NCBI GenBank assembly: GCA_018340375.1
Contig: JAFFJZ010000003.1
Location: 8,804,001 to 8,868,000 of the forward strand
Direction: 5' to 3'
Origin: Gonatopus flavifemur
Lineage: Eukaryota > Arthropoda > Insecta > Hymenoptera > Dryinidae
DNA: 64,000 nucleotides
The notes under the pieces are model-generated. The model had not been told where the DNA came from. It did not search any database and saw nothing but the letters and a program-made list of their open reading frames with translations. Position numbers and translations under genes: made by a program. This document shows positions 1 to 13,800 of this stretch, in pieces. Positions within the stretch are counted from its first letter, which is position 1, and each line of letters starts with the position of its first letter.

Positions 1-1850
1 TATACAAACTTTTCAGAGATCTAGGGTGATTTGGAAAGATCTTGAAGAATCCCAACTAAATTCTTAAATCTCATTGATAAAAATTCCGAAGGGTACCAAG
101 AAAGTTAGAGAGAGTCAGAGTTCAGGTTTATCTGACAAAATTCTAATTTCCTCTGAAGACCTCTGAATCGCTCAGAAACATGCCCCTCAACATGAAGAAA
201 TTAAGAGAGATTTCGGAGGGATTCAGAAAGATTCAGTGAGATTTAAGAGGATGTGTTTCATCAGGGTACTGAAGAGGTCATCTGTACCACATATGTGAAA
301 AAGTTTTCAGAATTTTATATAGTTTATATATAGTTATATAGAGATTATATACAAACTATATCAAATTTGATGCAAATTTTATATAATTTCAGAAATTTCC
401 CCACCTAACTATAATCACTACTAGACAATGGTAATATAATAGCTAAATTGACTAGGTCATAGCTAGAAAGTGCTGAGTTTCAATTCCAACTTGAGTATTG
501 TACAAATTTTCAGTTTTCGGAGAGGAGCCACTGTATATGGGTTGATTGTTGACGCGCCCCCCTCATTGCAGCTGGCTCCTCGAGGGTGGTGATATCAACC
601 GACATGGGACGTGGTTCCACTCCGAAACCTGGAAATCTTCATCTTCTTGAAAGTCACCCTAGGACCGTCAGCGAACCACTACTCAAACAAATAATCCAGT
701 ATTCTATGAGAAATTTTATATTAAAATACGTTCAAGGACTCGCAGATGAATCAGTCAGAATAAGAATTAAGATATGAAAATGTCAACAAACAATGGAAGA
801 ATGAAGATTCTATTTTCCTCTTCAATGAGGTTGAAGAAAGGTAGACCTCAAAAAAATCTTAGATTGTTTTCCAGTCTTAGAAAAATGCGGAAAGAGATAA
901 AACTTGCTGTGGTTGATGTAACTGGAGATTGAAAATCATTGATTTCGCTCGATAAATACTCCGATGCATTAAAATAATTTCGATTATTGTACTCCGAGGA
1001 TTGGATTTAATCAAACAACATTTATACATCATCATTGCCAACGCTCGCGTCGAAAGCGAGATGACAACAGGGCACTGGGAATTACTAAAAATAGTATCTG
1101 AACATATGTAAAACTCATACAATATTCATGAAATCGTAGACGCCGGGGTGAAAATATCATGAATGAGATTGTGAAAAAAAAGTATGTTGGACATGAGCCA
1201 ACGTTTCTGGTTTTGACTGCCCTCTATGGCTTAGCATATACAATGAAATTCAATACAATGCCAAGATCTGAATGACATTAAATGAATTAGGAAATAAGTT
1301 TCCGTTTTTGCTTTCCGGAAATATTGTTGCTGCCCTGTGAATGAAAACCGAAGAAATTCATGTATCAATCAAAATCATTTTTTTAATCAACAATGAAGAG
1401 AACCCTTACTTCACTTACACGTTTTCTTTGATTCTCTAACTCAACTTGACCTTTATTCCAAAATTGAATTCATCGATATACACGAAGTAGGCAGATTTCA
1501 GCAAATATCTCAAGCAGCATACAAAAATCGTGATTTTAATGATGTATGCTGTATATGATATTGACATCCTTGAGAAGTTCGTGACAATTCCTGTGATTGT
1601 ACGCTTCTTCCAACTACTTCACATTGAAATATAATAACTCCACCTTTTCGATGAATAAAACAAATATCATTACAGCAAAACGTATTTAAACTTCAGGTAT
1701 ATTACTTCTCATGTACAAGTTACATAGAGTATGATACGTATGATACATTTGAAGACATTTTATTGTTATGAGAGCTCGAATGCATCGCGCAGAGCCGCCA
1801 AGTTGTTGATTAATATTGCTACAAATTAAAATATATTATGCAAGTTAGTC
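1..1850. other. AT-rich non-coding stretch
   Basis: No open frame here resembles a protein family. The frames at 586-777 (+) and 877-1122 (-) are short, of mixed composition and have no convincing splice context. The only structure I see is the AT-rich repeat at 295-402 and a short near-palindrome around 530-582, where GAGGAGCCACTG faces CAGCTGGCTCCTC. The rest reads as unique intergenic or intronic DNA. Confidence 0.6.
295..402. repeat. AT-rich dispersed repeat, inverted pair
   Basis: The core GTGAAAAAGTTTT followed by CAGAATTTTATATA starts at 295. About 75 bases later a diverged reverse-complement copy (TTATATAATTTCAGAAATTT) closes the segment. Related cores occur near 22.49, 48.97, 49.15 and 50.49 kb, so this is a family rather than chance AT-richness. 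The element class is unknown; an old MITE or a solo fragment of a larger element is possible. Confidence 0.5.
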
Positions 1851-1971
1851 GGTCGTTTTCTTCTTCGACGAGACTTCTGAGAGACTTTGGTTGTGGCTGT
1901 GCTGTGCACGTTCTTTATGCTTTAAGGGCGAAGAAGGGAGGTGGGTAGGGTTGGTTCTGCGGGATGCCACT

Positions 1972-2030
1972 ATGGGTTGTGAGGAAAACGGGAAGGGTTG
2001 CTACACCGAAGGTTCCGACGAGCTTTCAAG
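1972..2030 (+). CDS. possible short first coding exon (unproven)
   Basis: The ATG at 1972 has A at -3 and G at +4, a good eukaryotic start context. It opens 19 codons reading MGCEENGKGCYTEGSDELS plus two bases, then meets AG|GTATGA at 2030/2031, which resembles a splice donor. The Met-Gly-Cys start is the kind of N-terminus that can be myristoylated and palmitoylated; whether that applies here is inference. The surrounding 1.85-2.17 kb is richer in CpG than its flanks, and an AT-rich TATATTA-like stretch lies upstream near 1830. Against it, the exon is very short, no matching downstream exon was found, and an overlapping frame from the ATG at 1964 runs 40 codons through the putative donor. 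I do not recognise the protein, and it could be fortuitous. Confidence 0.18.
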
Positions 2031-2086
2031 GTATGACTGGGAAGAATGAGTTAGAGAAAAGTAGAAAGAGAGGAGGAAGATCATAG

Positions 2087-2135
2087 CATCAGCAGCAGCA
2101 GCAGCATCACCACCACCACCATCACCACCACCAGA
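2087..2135. repeat. compound (CAG)n-(CAC)n microsatellite
   Basis: About five CAG units run directly into interrupted CAC/CAT units. On the plus strand one frame would read polyglutamine then polyhistidine, but it begins at a TAG stop with no good acceptor upstream, so I treat it as non-coding. It lies just downstream of the possible exon at 1972-2030. Confidence 0.9.
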
Positions 2136-2139
2136 CAAA

Positions 2140-5100
2140 CAGCAAAAGGTTCTCGTACCCAACTAGGCGGTGAACGGTAGAGTTTCCTGATAAACTCTTA
2201 AGAAACTTCGCAGACAAATACAGAAATATTTTGTAATGGAAACACGTCTTTTAGAAATTAAATATCGCAATGTAGAAGATGAGAACCGAACTCTTCGTTT
2301 CCGTAAAGAACAGAGTAATATTTATACATAAATTCATTATCATGTCATTTTACCGGAGAATTTATTTATCCGATTTGCGTGGTATAGGATTAAACGTTGA
2401 GAAGTATGTTCAGTTATCCATAGGGAGGAAACCAAGAAAGCGAGGAGAAAAGAAAGAAGAATTGAAAAGGGACTCGTATCCACGTTACAATGATAGTCAA
2501 TGAACATTTATGATCGTAACAAGGTCACCGTCTTGAGATTGCCAGAACAGTACCGGCAGCTGTCGTTAGGAAATTACAACAATAAGCAAGTACGATCTTG
2601 GCACTGATGCCAGATATTTTTATTGTTATGAGAATGCGATGCGCCTTAATGGGATAGGGTTGTATCAATTGTAGGAGAGTCAGTTTCTATAGGGAAGGTT
2701 AAACATCCTAGAAGATTCGTTGGACTGGATTGAGTTGGGCAACAACAACTGTTCACTTTCCTCGCTTTCCTTCTATTTCCATACAAAGTTTCATACAACA
2801 TTAATTACACGGTTATTCTTACGTTTGTATTATTTCACATCGCTCCTGGCGATTCAGTTATTTTCATCCACGTCGTAATCGATGAAATGAATCTATCAAC
2901 AATCCCAAAAAGAAAAACAAATCAGAAATTTTGTGGTCTTCCTTTGATCCTTACATCGTTGTCTTAGTCTTGTTTCGTGCTTCTCCTTCGTCGCGACTAT
3001 AAGTTGACGACAACGACGACGACAAAGTAAAAGGTCGAGCATCGTCTTGGACGGATCAAGAAGCTCGCTAATCCGATTTTCGCGACAGGTCGATCTCACG
3101 CATGACTTGGCACGTGCAGTAGCTAGTGCCACGCCGTGCGGCTGCTACTCGATGTAGCATAAATCAGAGGTTTATGGTCATGAGAGGGCTAGCTGCTTTG
3201 GAGAACGAGAACCATTCGAGCGAGATAGAGAGAGAAAGAAGAAGATGAAGTTAGAGGAGGCTTTGGCCGTCGCTTCGGCCGTCACACATTTTACCGAAAT
3301 CGTCGCTCTACGATATACACGTCTTGATCTCCGACAACTTACATATAAATATATGTTTAAATAAATATCACGGACGGCCCGTGTCTTTCCAACTATACAA
3401 TATATAATAATGAATGAAAAGGAATAAAGTTATCATACGCTTGTGGTTATCTACTTCATCAATTACAAAAGATTCATATAAACGTACATGTCAAGGAACA
3501 ATAAAATTTTCGTTTTTTGTTTCTTCTACAAAGTCGATCAAACTGAAACAATTACATTCTTTCTCAAAAATATCCACCGCATTTCTTATGGTAATTTGAT
3601 TGTATTTCAAGAAATGTTTATGGAATATATTCGCGTAGCGCTGATGCACTCAAACACGTAGACCAATTTATTCGTCCATATGATGTGTATAAAGATTAAC
3701 AATATAGATATATACCAATGGCGAGTGGGATTTCAAAATCCGTGACCGCAATGTACAATCAATCCACACGAAGCTCGTTATACGTCGACATTCTCCACGC
3801 TTACTCTCTTCTTCTTCATCGTCGTCGTAGTCGTCATAGTATTCAACATCGTCGTTGTACTTGGTTTGACTTTAACTGCCTTCTCAAATCTCCGCGAACT
3901 GGCAAATCGCAATCGCCAGAATAATCCACTCTTCACGATTTCTAGTTAGACCGAATATGTTTGGATATGAATAACCCAAGACTCTCGATACACTGGAAAA
4001 ATTAGCAACGAAGCCGAGTTGATGAACGATGAACGTGTATTGTTCTGTCCAAGATTACCTACATTGGACATTTCGAATTTTTATTCATGAGGCTAAGAGG
4101 CTATGAATTTTCATAGATGAATAATGAAATCGAGTGAAGTTCGGATTAGATTCCATTGAGTCTGACTAGGTACAGAAGTTCGCAGGTTTTCTTAGAATGA
4201 TTCTTGTAGAAAATGATGTTATTCGGTTTTTTGATGCGATGAGATTGAGAATTGAATGAACTGTAGAAAAATGTGTTGGATATTTTCAGAAGATTCATAC
4301 AAAATACATTTATCTTTCATTCATTGAGCTCTCTAAGGCGAGATGAGTTCACACCACAGAGAAATCATATCTCCATCATTTCCTTTGCCAATGAATATAT
4401 CGAGGCAATTCATTAGATTCAACCGAACGCAATAAGGAAGGAACATATCTGACGAACGCATTTGTCGTAAATACATATACATCTATTCCTCAAGGCTTCA
4501 ACTCCAATGATCATAACAACAATACCATGATAATATTCCTGATAATAATACATACATGTATCTTCCCATTTATATTAAATATGAACCTTTAGCAAGTATG
4601 AATCGATGATCGTACTTGTACGAAGCGAACGAAGCCAGGGTACAGTGATATTTATCGATGTACCATCGGTGACGTAATTCATATCTTTCCGTGTAATTAC
4701 GACTGGGTAATCAATTAAATACGTATCTACTGGCTGAACACGAACGACGTTATTACTAGTGCCTTTCATCTTTCTTTCTTTTCCTCCCCTATATGCTAAT
4801 GTTCTCCAGCCATGCTTCAATGAAATTTATTATTTTCAGAGAATTACACGGTTCAATTAAAACTAAATCATATACAGAATTCCTCCTGAGTTCCTCCATT
4901 TTACATGGATATCATGACGCTTTTTTCCTCCTACGTTTACTTTCATATATCTTTTTTCTACCCTACCCGCTCACCGGGATCCTGAAAAACTGATTTGAAT
5001 CTTCCCCTACGCAACATCGTGAAAACAACTAATTAATCGAATAGTACATGGTTCGTAATTTGAAATTGTTCTACAAGACACAATTGTAATGGTGAGAAAT

Positions 5101-6530
5101 TTACCGTGTCAAGATGATTCTGACGTGGAGTCAAAGAATCTTGGCACCATGCACAACCGAAGACAGCAAACCATTTGTTATTCCGTTGGAAATACTGTGT
5201 TGATGATAATTTGGCTTCATGAGCACGTCACCTATTGCATGGGATATCTTATCGCTATTTGTTTTATACGCGAGATTGTTGGGGAATTGATTCATGAATT
5301 CTATTGGAAAATAAAATCATATGAATGTTAATAAAATAAAGTTTCAGCTGTCTAAATCTTATGATTTCTTCAGTTGGATGAACTCAGGACGAAGTGAAAA
5401 TACAGTTTTAGGTATTTTTGTGGCTGTTCATTTGACAGTGTAAAAGAACACATGAAAGGAATTGGAAGACAGGAAGGGAGAAAAAAGAAGTAGGAAGGTC
5501 GATCGTTCGTTGAACGATAAACCGATCGTGGGTCGGAAAGATGAGAGTTTACAAGATACATTCAGGGTTCGTTTAACGTCCTCATAAAAATTCTTTGATT
5601 CGTCCATCGTAGTATAGAGTGGAAACCAACCGCATCAAGCAAATGGGGTCCATCCGCGTACACTTCTAAACTCATGAACGACTAAGTAAATATACTTGTG
5701 ACCTTGTACCAAGACTTTAAGCCACGCATTCATCTATTAATGTACAGAGAAACACAGGATCACCAAATGTGACCAAATGGATTCCTTACATGCACATAAA
5801 TACTCTAACAAAGAATCATAAAATTCAAATAATTCAATCTCAATTCCATGTCCAAATTGGTTAAATTCAGTACCAGATTGTTGGTCACAAGACTAAAATT
5901 ACAACTCATTTCAATTTTTCCAAAATTTTTCAATAACCTCCATCTTTCATCTCGTCCTCTTTTTTTTCTCAAAGTATGCATAAATGAATGTATACGAATC
6001 TTCTATGACATCTTTTGAAATGTTCAATCCCTCCAAACTACAATCAATCATAAAATCTAGTAGTTGCAATGAAATGATTATGGAATATTGAATTTAATTT
6101 GAACTTTTTGTTCTTAAAGATATCTACAGATATGACGTTTCCCATCAAGTTGGACATATTTACTTGCTAACCGAAGAAAGGAACAAGATGTTGGTTACTA
6201 TGTAGCATGGTAAATGAGAGTCACGTGAAATCAATCCACGAACATACCACCCAAGAGGTAACCATTACCGAGTTGATTGCAGTCAATTCGCATGGAGAAA
6301 AAATTGCAATAAGCATTATACAACCGGGTTGTTTTTGTAATGTGTCAATAAGTGAGGCTATTTTACTAGAGTTGCAATAACTTTTCTTAGACCTATTATA
6401 TGGGAATATCATGGAACCCTTTCTTCGTTTAGCTTAAAGTAATCTAGAATCATAATTTCTCACCCTAATTTAACTAAAATTAATATAAGTATCATAATTT
6501 CTAGAAGAGATTTATGAATTCAGGAAATAA
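2140..6530. other. non-coding stretch
   Basis: The sequence is mostly unique and AT-rich. A CpG-richer patch at about 2960-3310 contains a (GAC)n-like run near 3005-3027 and a repeated GGCCGTC around 3265-3284; a 78-codon minus-strand frame there (2896-3132) has basic, low-specificity composition and is probably chance. Frames at 4575-4820 (-), 4793-4993 (+) and 5089-5331 (+) were read and match no family I know. Confidence 0.55.
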
Positions 6531-6539
6531 GGAATCTGT

Positions 6540-7260
6540 TGTACATAAAATTTGAAATCAAGCGACTCGGTTTGGTCCCAAGTGTCTCGTACATAGGGAT
6601 CCCCCGATCCTCGAAACACTTGTTTTGATCTCTAGAATTTTGAATCACAACACCGATGGTTTAGGTTCAAAGATACGCGACAGGGAAGAATCGGATCATT
6701 TTTCCGATTCACACAAAAGTACGATAATGCGTTCATAATGTGGTACGGAAATAGAAGCTGAAGACGAATGTTAGAGACGATATTACTTTGAAGATGTACG
6801 TTGTACGTCGAAGACTCGTACGTTGAAGACCCAACGAGATGGTGTTCCGAGGTCGATGATGAAGAAGAGCGGTCCGTTTATTTTTACAATCGGTAGTAGA
6901 TTGAATCGTTCGGCGGCTTTGCAAGGAAGCAAAAGATCATCTAAAGCGAAATAAGTGAAACGAAGATGATGAGAGAAGGGAAATGGAAGAGAAAGAAAAA
7001 GGGTGACCGAAGCAAGCAAAGACTCACGGCATGTGCGATACACGCACATGTTTCACTATGTACACGAGAACGTTGCTGTTGTTTTTTTCTTCTTCGGTTG
7101 TTTTTTTTTCCCTACAGTTATACGAGTGCTTTTTTGTCAGTCTGTGAGATCTCTCTGTACGCCCTTTGCCGACAACTGGTGCACACTACGTGCGTACCAG
7201 TTTGCTTTAGTTAATTCGTCATCTCTGTTCTTTTCATTTTTATGGCCACGTTGAGATGGC
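6540..7260. other. CpG-richer segment with T-runs
   Basis: The segment has more CpG than its surroundings, a GAAGAC/GTACGT tandem at 6789-6831, and poly-T runs near 7080-7115. Overlapping frames exist on both strands (6783-7049 -, 6966-7254 +), which is what CpG-rich non-coding DNA gives by chance. It may be a regulatory or untranslated segment; nothing in the sequence proves that. Confidence 0.4.
6789..6831. repeat. short tandem repeat, ~15-bp unit
   Basis: Two and a half units of a roughly 15-base motif follow one another: GAAGATGTACGTT, GTACGTCGAAGACTC, GTACGTTGAAGACCC. The later two units differ by one or two bases. Confidence 0.75.
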
Positions 7261-9960
7261 TTATTACGTACGGTGATGAACGGGGTATCTCCGGTGTAAC
7301 CGAAATATTCAATTTCCTGGACATACTTGTACTTATACTTAACAGGGAGGTGTGTATTCGAGAATATCAATTATCAGGAGTTAATTATATCGTGGAGTCA
7401 AAATTTTGTTTTTCTACTGAAAATTGAATAAATCGAGTACGTCTGAATCGCTAGGGCAGCAATTTATCTTTTGTCACTGAGAATCAGATAGCATCCAGTC
7501 GCCCACTTGAATAATAGATGTGTATCATTTTTCGAGTCTATCGAAAGGACGTATAGTTGCAATAATAGACACGGTACGATGCAACGTCAACATGTTATTG
7601 CTGTACTTGGGTAATGAAACGATTACACTGTTGTATCGTTGGCAAAGCGTTGTCAAGACCTCCTACTCCGCCTGCTCCTCCTCCTCCTACTCTCCTTCCG
7701 TCATGTTGCGACCTATGGTTCGGCATGTACATGAACGTTTGTGTTTACTTTGGCTATGGACCCGTGATCTCTTCGGACTGTTTCTCGTTTACACGCAACA
7801 GCAAGAACCAAGGAAACGCGTTTATTCTACACACTCTGATTGCACGCACGATTTACCTCTTTATATGTGAAATTGTGGAATTGGAATTTTGTTATTGTAT
7901 ATTTTCATTTTGAGAATCCGATGAACCAATTCATGGGCGATAATAAATCAAATTTCTTTTGAATATTTCAATATTAGAGTCTGCGGAATATTTAAATATG
8001 ACCTCGATTCAGAATTTTCCAAGTTCCTACGTAATGAAACAATTGTTGCTCTACGATCCAGCTTAGTTAGCCTTGACACAAATACGGTTCTTCCGAGTTG
8101 GTTCGTTGTTTCGAACTCGGTACAACTAAAAAGTACCTACACTATTCTTGTTTGTTTTTTGTGATAATGTGATTTATCCTGCACTGTTATATACATATCG
8201 AACGTTCGAAAGCTCGAAGCTTCTCATATCCGAAGGAATATTTTCATAAATTTCACGTCATCCAAATGATTATCTGATTTTAAAAAATTCTGATATTCAT
8301 TCCAATCTGAAGAACGATAATAAATAATTAGAGATTAAATTATTCGATAGTTGTTCTATTTTAAGCTTGACGCTTATCTTTACATCCTCACGCGAATATC
8401 TGAGAAAAAAATATCTACAACTCTCATTTAGCAAAGTCATCGATATGTAGAATTCAATACATGCAGAAATGAACATGAGAATACAATCATCGTATATTTC
8501 ATCACCTCCCTCCTCTATTTGAAGCTCAGCTCATCAATTAGAGTTGATTTTCTTGTCTAACCAATTAACAAATGTTTATTTGATTTCTCTATTTTATCGT
8601 TCCAAGAACTAATGATGGTATCTTTACAGTTATCCAACCATCATGTGTTTGCTTTGGCTTTACTTTCATCGTTCCAATGATCGCTCCGTGTACTCGTGCG
8701 TGCGCGAAGAGCTATATTATTCGCGCTATTCGTGCAGTCTTACGTACTCTAATATGTAGAAGATTCCCTCTATGTGACAGCTCGAGTGTGAGGGTGTGTA
8801 CAAATCCATCTGTTCAATGATTTTTTGTCTTTCTCTCAATTTTTTTTCCTCATCATATTCTATGATGTCTTAAAACACATTTTACTTATAAATTAAAATT
8901 CATTGTGGAAACTTCATGAAAAGTGAAATTCATAAAATTGATAAGCCATCCATATCGAGAATAATAATTACTAAATTTAGGAAGATCCAAATGATTCTTG
9001 AAATACGTTACAGAGTTGCCAGATGAACTGAAGATACTTTCCGTTAATTTGAAGGTAAATTTCTTGACGCGAGGGTATGTGATCCGTAACCTAGAATATA
9101 CATGACTGTAATTACCGTTCTTGTAAACATTCAAGAATATTTCTCTCTTGATACACTGACGACAATATTTACTGACAAAATCCTATCCCATTGCACCATC
9201 AAATGTTTGATAAAATTAAAACAATTGTGATGGCGCATCAATTTTCTAGCGAATAAGAAGCCAGTGACGCGCAATAGTTTTCACCGTAAATAATTGAAGG
9301 TGTTAACACTTGGTAGCAACTCGAGATGAGTGGTAAGTTGGCAGCAAAATTGTGGCAATTATCATACACATTCGCCAACAACACTTTACAGAGAGTCGCA
9401 CGTGCATAAAATATCATCTGGACATTGCAATTGTATTATTATGAATTCATTCCTTCAAGCGTATTCCTTCAATTCCCGATTGTATTCAGCAGAAATTCTT
9501 CCACGTGTCAGATGAAATCCCTGAAATTGTAAATTTTGCATTCCAGGTGTGGAATTGTCCCGTTGAAGCGAGAAGATTAATAAATATTGATGTCATACCT
9601 TAGACGAAGAAACGAAGAATTATCATACGCAATACTCTTCCCGGAACAAGATTACGTTTGATCCAGAGAGTTAACGAAATATCAAATCAGCATATACAAA
9701 GTTAAACGAACACGGTGTGAAGTATTTTGAATTCTAATTACAACAAGATTTATAGAAATTCAAATTCGAATGGATTGTTCTTCATTAAAAGTCAACCACC
9801 AATGAGATTTATATGCAAATCAGATTCATTTTACTCGATGAGTTGGTTCTGCGGGTGTAAAAAAAGATCCAATAATTTTTCATCGGTAGAGTAGGAAGGT
9901 TTAGAGAGCTCTCAAAAACTCATGGCGTAATCAGAGATAGAAGTTGAGGGGAATGAAAAG
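7261..9960. other. non-coding stretch
   Basis: This is unique AT-rich sequence. The 116-codon frame at 7520-7870 and its overlapping partner 7614-7913 cover a CTCCTC-rich simple tract near 7676-7700 and have no domain features. A possible diverged copy of the 18-kb repeat lies at 9022-9060. A GGTAAGT donor-like string at 9330 follows an ATG by only four coding bases and cannot be evaluated. Confidence 0.5.
9022..9060. repeat. possible third copy of the 18-kb diverged repeat
   Basis: The string AACTGAAGATACTTTCCGTT resembles AACTGAAGATACTTGTCGTT at about 18195. The match is about 20 bases and fades on both sides, so it could be coincidence. Confidence 0.3.
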
Positions 9961-10860
9961 AAAGTGGTCATGATAGTCGTGGACAAAAAGGAAGAGGCAG
10001 AGGAAAGTGAAGAGGCAAAGAGGTTTTCGCTTTTGCTGAGTAGCGAAGAGCGCACCGCCGCAGTCTCTGCGAGTCGTCACGCTGTTAGCGCCGAGTTAAT
10101 CGGGGCCGGAAATGAAGTGAGGGATAGAGGAATATTAATAACTGAATCTAATCAATTCCATGAAACGAGACTGGCCACCCCGCACACATAACTCCGAAAG
10201 AGCAAAAGCCCTCTTCGTTTCTTCTTCTTCTTCTCCTCCGTCTTCTTCTCCCTTCACATTCCCACTCTTCATTCTTCTTACCAGCGATCTAATCAAATGC
10301 ATCGCATTAAGCTAATTTAGTGGCGCTGGTAGCGTGGCAAACTTCTCTCTTCCCTTCTTCATGTCTTCCCGTCAAATAAGTACAAATACACCTACGCGCT
10401 ACGCCGAAAGATCCTGTTTTAATATGTATCTATTTCTCGTTGGGGTCTTTTCTCGGACTACCGATTCGATGTAATCGTTCTTTATACGAGATACGACAAA
10501 TTTTCAATCCAACACGCGCGCTCGTGTCCCTATATTACGCGTGTATATTCAAAAGAATGAAAAACGAACGACGAAGAACGAGAAGTTTGGTTTATTTTCG
10601 GCATTTCGAAATGTATAACTTTTTTTTACCAGTCCCACAGTCCTACCGACCGATGCGCGCACGCTTCCAAGTACGTGTGTGGATCTGTGTGCTGCGAGAG
10701 AGCGATTTCCGTAGCTCGTTTGTCTCGAAAGAGTTATCGGATCCCACGAAAAACGAAAACAGTTTTCATGGCATGCTATGCAATGGCACATTGCATTGGC
10801 CAGCCGTAACATAAACGAACGTAAATCCAAACGAGACGTCGTCTACGGTTCGACTCTGCC
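9960..10860. other. purine-rich then CpG-rich segment
   Basis: The first part (9960-10100) is GA-rich, followed by a (TTC)n run at 10218-10250 and a CpG-rich part at 10385-10860. Frames exist on both strands (10440-10814 + and 10549-10830 -) over the same bases, neither with a recognisable domain. The composition would suit a regulatory or untranslated region of a nearby gene; that is inference. Confidence 0.4.
10218..10250. repeat. (TTC)n microsatellite, interrupted
   Basis: TTC units are interrupted by CTCCTCCG. No coding context was found. Confidence 0.85.
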
Positions 10861-13800
10861 AGCCTGGTATTAAGTCGAGACTGAGATGCATTCGTTTCAT
10901 TTTCAGCTTAAATTTTCAAGGATTGAAGATCCACGTATATATATCCATTAAGAGGAAGAACGAATAACGATCCATGAAGATGCGCGTTTCGGTTTAACGA
11001 TCTGAGAATAATATATTGGATCTCATCTTTCATTGATTAAAACGTGCACGGGAATTTTGAATGAATCATTTAGAATATTGAAATCCCAATAATCATAGAA
11101 ATTTAAGAGGCGAAGAAGGCTGTGTATTGTGGATAACGATCCTTCAAATTGTTCGAATCTTTTGATGTTTATCTGTATACATAAATAAATGCAAGCGGGT
11201 ATTATGGTCCATGAATGGGACCCGACTGATGAATTTCTCAATCCTGACTGAGAACATTCATCTTTTGAAAGAATTTTGTTGAGGAATAATTTTAAGTATC
11301 CGAAAGATCAGCGCAAACAAGGTGGTCGAACGGCAGAGGAAGAGAGATGTGTGTGCTTTCATGAGGTTAGAGAATAGATCAAACTGTCCGGAACCAACAT
11401 CTGATAGCCTCTAATGTATGTCGTTTAACACATCGTGATATAATGTAATATAAATAATTTTCTCTAAATTTTACAGATAAAATGAGTTTCTAATTCAAAT
11501 ACGTGACATTCAAACCTACACGTAACTGATGTATCACCTGGACTCAATGATAGACTCTTCATATGATTTCAATACCGCAAGTGCTTAAAAACTGGTAACT
11601 GACAGTCAGCACGTCACAGAAACATTCGAATGATCGATGCGAAGTTATTGAATTATTCTCCGAAACATTCAACTGAATGTACATCACTCTAACTCTTTGA
11701 TTCGATACAAACTGCATATGATTTATACGAGCTTATTTTCGGATATTGAATGGAAGCTTTGATGGGATGTTATTAAGTCTTTACTAAACGGTATAACGAG
11801 ACTCGTTCCATTTGGAACCGCACAGTTATAAACTATCCAATATCATAAGGAATATAAGTTTCCAACGAGAATCCTTCGATATTTAATGGAGGAATTATTT
11901 TATAACATAATTGCAGGTTATGCGCACAAAATCATCACGTGCAGTCTAATGCAGATTGAGCACGGTAACATTAAAGAAGCTTCATTGTATAAACTTCATA
12001 TCTACCACTGAATCAATATAGAAATGAAGACATGTAGTGAATTAGTGCAATATACGATACTTCCTATAGTCACGCTATACACAATAAATGTAACAAGTAA
12101 TTGTACACCAATTTTTTAAAAAGACTATAAATTATCGGGGGTTTTTTTTGGCTTCGTGTGTGGTATCTTCGTGGAATAATGAATGAACATGACTTTTGAA
12201 TATTATCCATAAATAAATCAACAGATTCCACGTGTATGAATGTAGATAAACAGGAAATACTGAGTCTAAAAAAGAATGAAAATAAAAATCTGATCATATT
12301 TTAAGAAATCACAATTAGCAATGATGAAAGATTTTAGATTATTATATTTTACTTTCAAAATGAGTTGATATAATTTATCTACCGTGACGTTCTCAAACGA
12401 ACAGATTTTCGTTTGTTTATGTTCCATGGAAGTTTTTTGAATGTATATCAATTGTTTCAAGGATGACACTTTCCTTTGATCAGGAATGGAATAAACGTAT
12501 GAAATATTATGAATTATGAAGACAAGGGAAGGAAGCATTTTTGCACCCCATTCATTTCAATTTTCCACAGAAATCCAATGAGAAACAGACAATAAATTTG
12601 AATGGGAACATACAAAAAGGATGTCTAATTTTAAAATATCCTACAGAGTTCACAGAGTTCAGTAAAATCGATGAATGTTCATAGAATGGAATCTTCATAG
12701 TGAAATTTGTTGGTTTGTATTATTTATAATAATATAGAGATCAGATGTATTCGCCGGAAACAGAAGAATGGAATTCAGTACATTTTCTGTGCTATTTCAA
12801 TTCCGAATTTGACAAGTAATTCAAACACGTGAACCATTTGTTACATATCACGCTGTAAATTCTTAGCATTAAAAACACATATTCACCGATTGGTTTTCTT
12901 TCATCTTTCAGTTAGCACTTGACAAGCTGAACTAACCTGTTTCCAGCTGGACTAAAAGTGGACAAGCTTAAGTCGGTACTATTTTAATTCAAGTTTCGGG
13001 TTGGAAGATTTTTCTTTGAAGCAAAACTTCTCTAAAATGCCGGAAAAATTCTTGTTTTAAATTAAGAAAACCGTGAACTCCACCGATCATTACACCATAT
13101 TTGAATTAAGACCTCACAAGGAAGGAAATTTTCACAGTACATCGATCAATCAACCCTTTGACGTGGCTTTACCAAGTGAATATTGCAACAGAAATGAAAT
13201 TAATCGGTAAATCATGATACTAAGTTTGGGAAAATGTATAAAGACGGATGAAGGTTGAGTCAAAAGATCATGGAAAATCGAAGAACTCAAAAACAAATTT
13301 CTGTTAACGGTTGAACGCACAAACGGTACCCATTTCGCTATCTGAGCAGTCACGTTCGAGTTGTTTGAATAGTCCATATTTTAACGTGCGCGTAATTAAG
13401 CTTGCCATGTCATCAAGCATATGAATACTCGGATCGAAATGTTTCAGCCTCCCCACAAATCACCGAGAAATTTCGTATCTACGTATGAGACGTTCTGTAT
13501 AGAATAAAATATGTCTTTTTCTGCCACGATTCAATGATTTATTGGAACATCAAATTGATCGTCATATAATTTGTCTATCGAACGGATTTCTCGAATCACA
13601 TTAGTCATTGGAAATGTGATAGATGTGAAAATTCATGCAATATAATATTCCACAAATGAAATAAAAGCTCTTGAAATTAGATGATTTCCTATGTGTTCGG
13701 GCTGTGTATCCTAGCAGAAATCACTCTATAGTCATTCTTCAGGTCGTGTTACAGCTCAGAGAATGATTTTTGTTTCGAATACTCTGGATTTCAATTCAAT

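Noticed and set aside
2086..2172. A polyglutamine-polyhistidine stretch as in a transcription factor.
   Set aside because: The frame starts at a stop codon, lacks a pyrimidine-rich acceptor upstream, and ends within 30 codons.
6688..6710. GAATCGGA...TCCGATTC stem followed by ordinary sequence, terminator-like.
   Set aside because: The 8-pair stem is short, no T-run follows, and the window is eukaryotic, so a bacterial-type terminator makes no sense.
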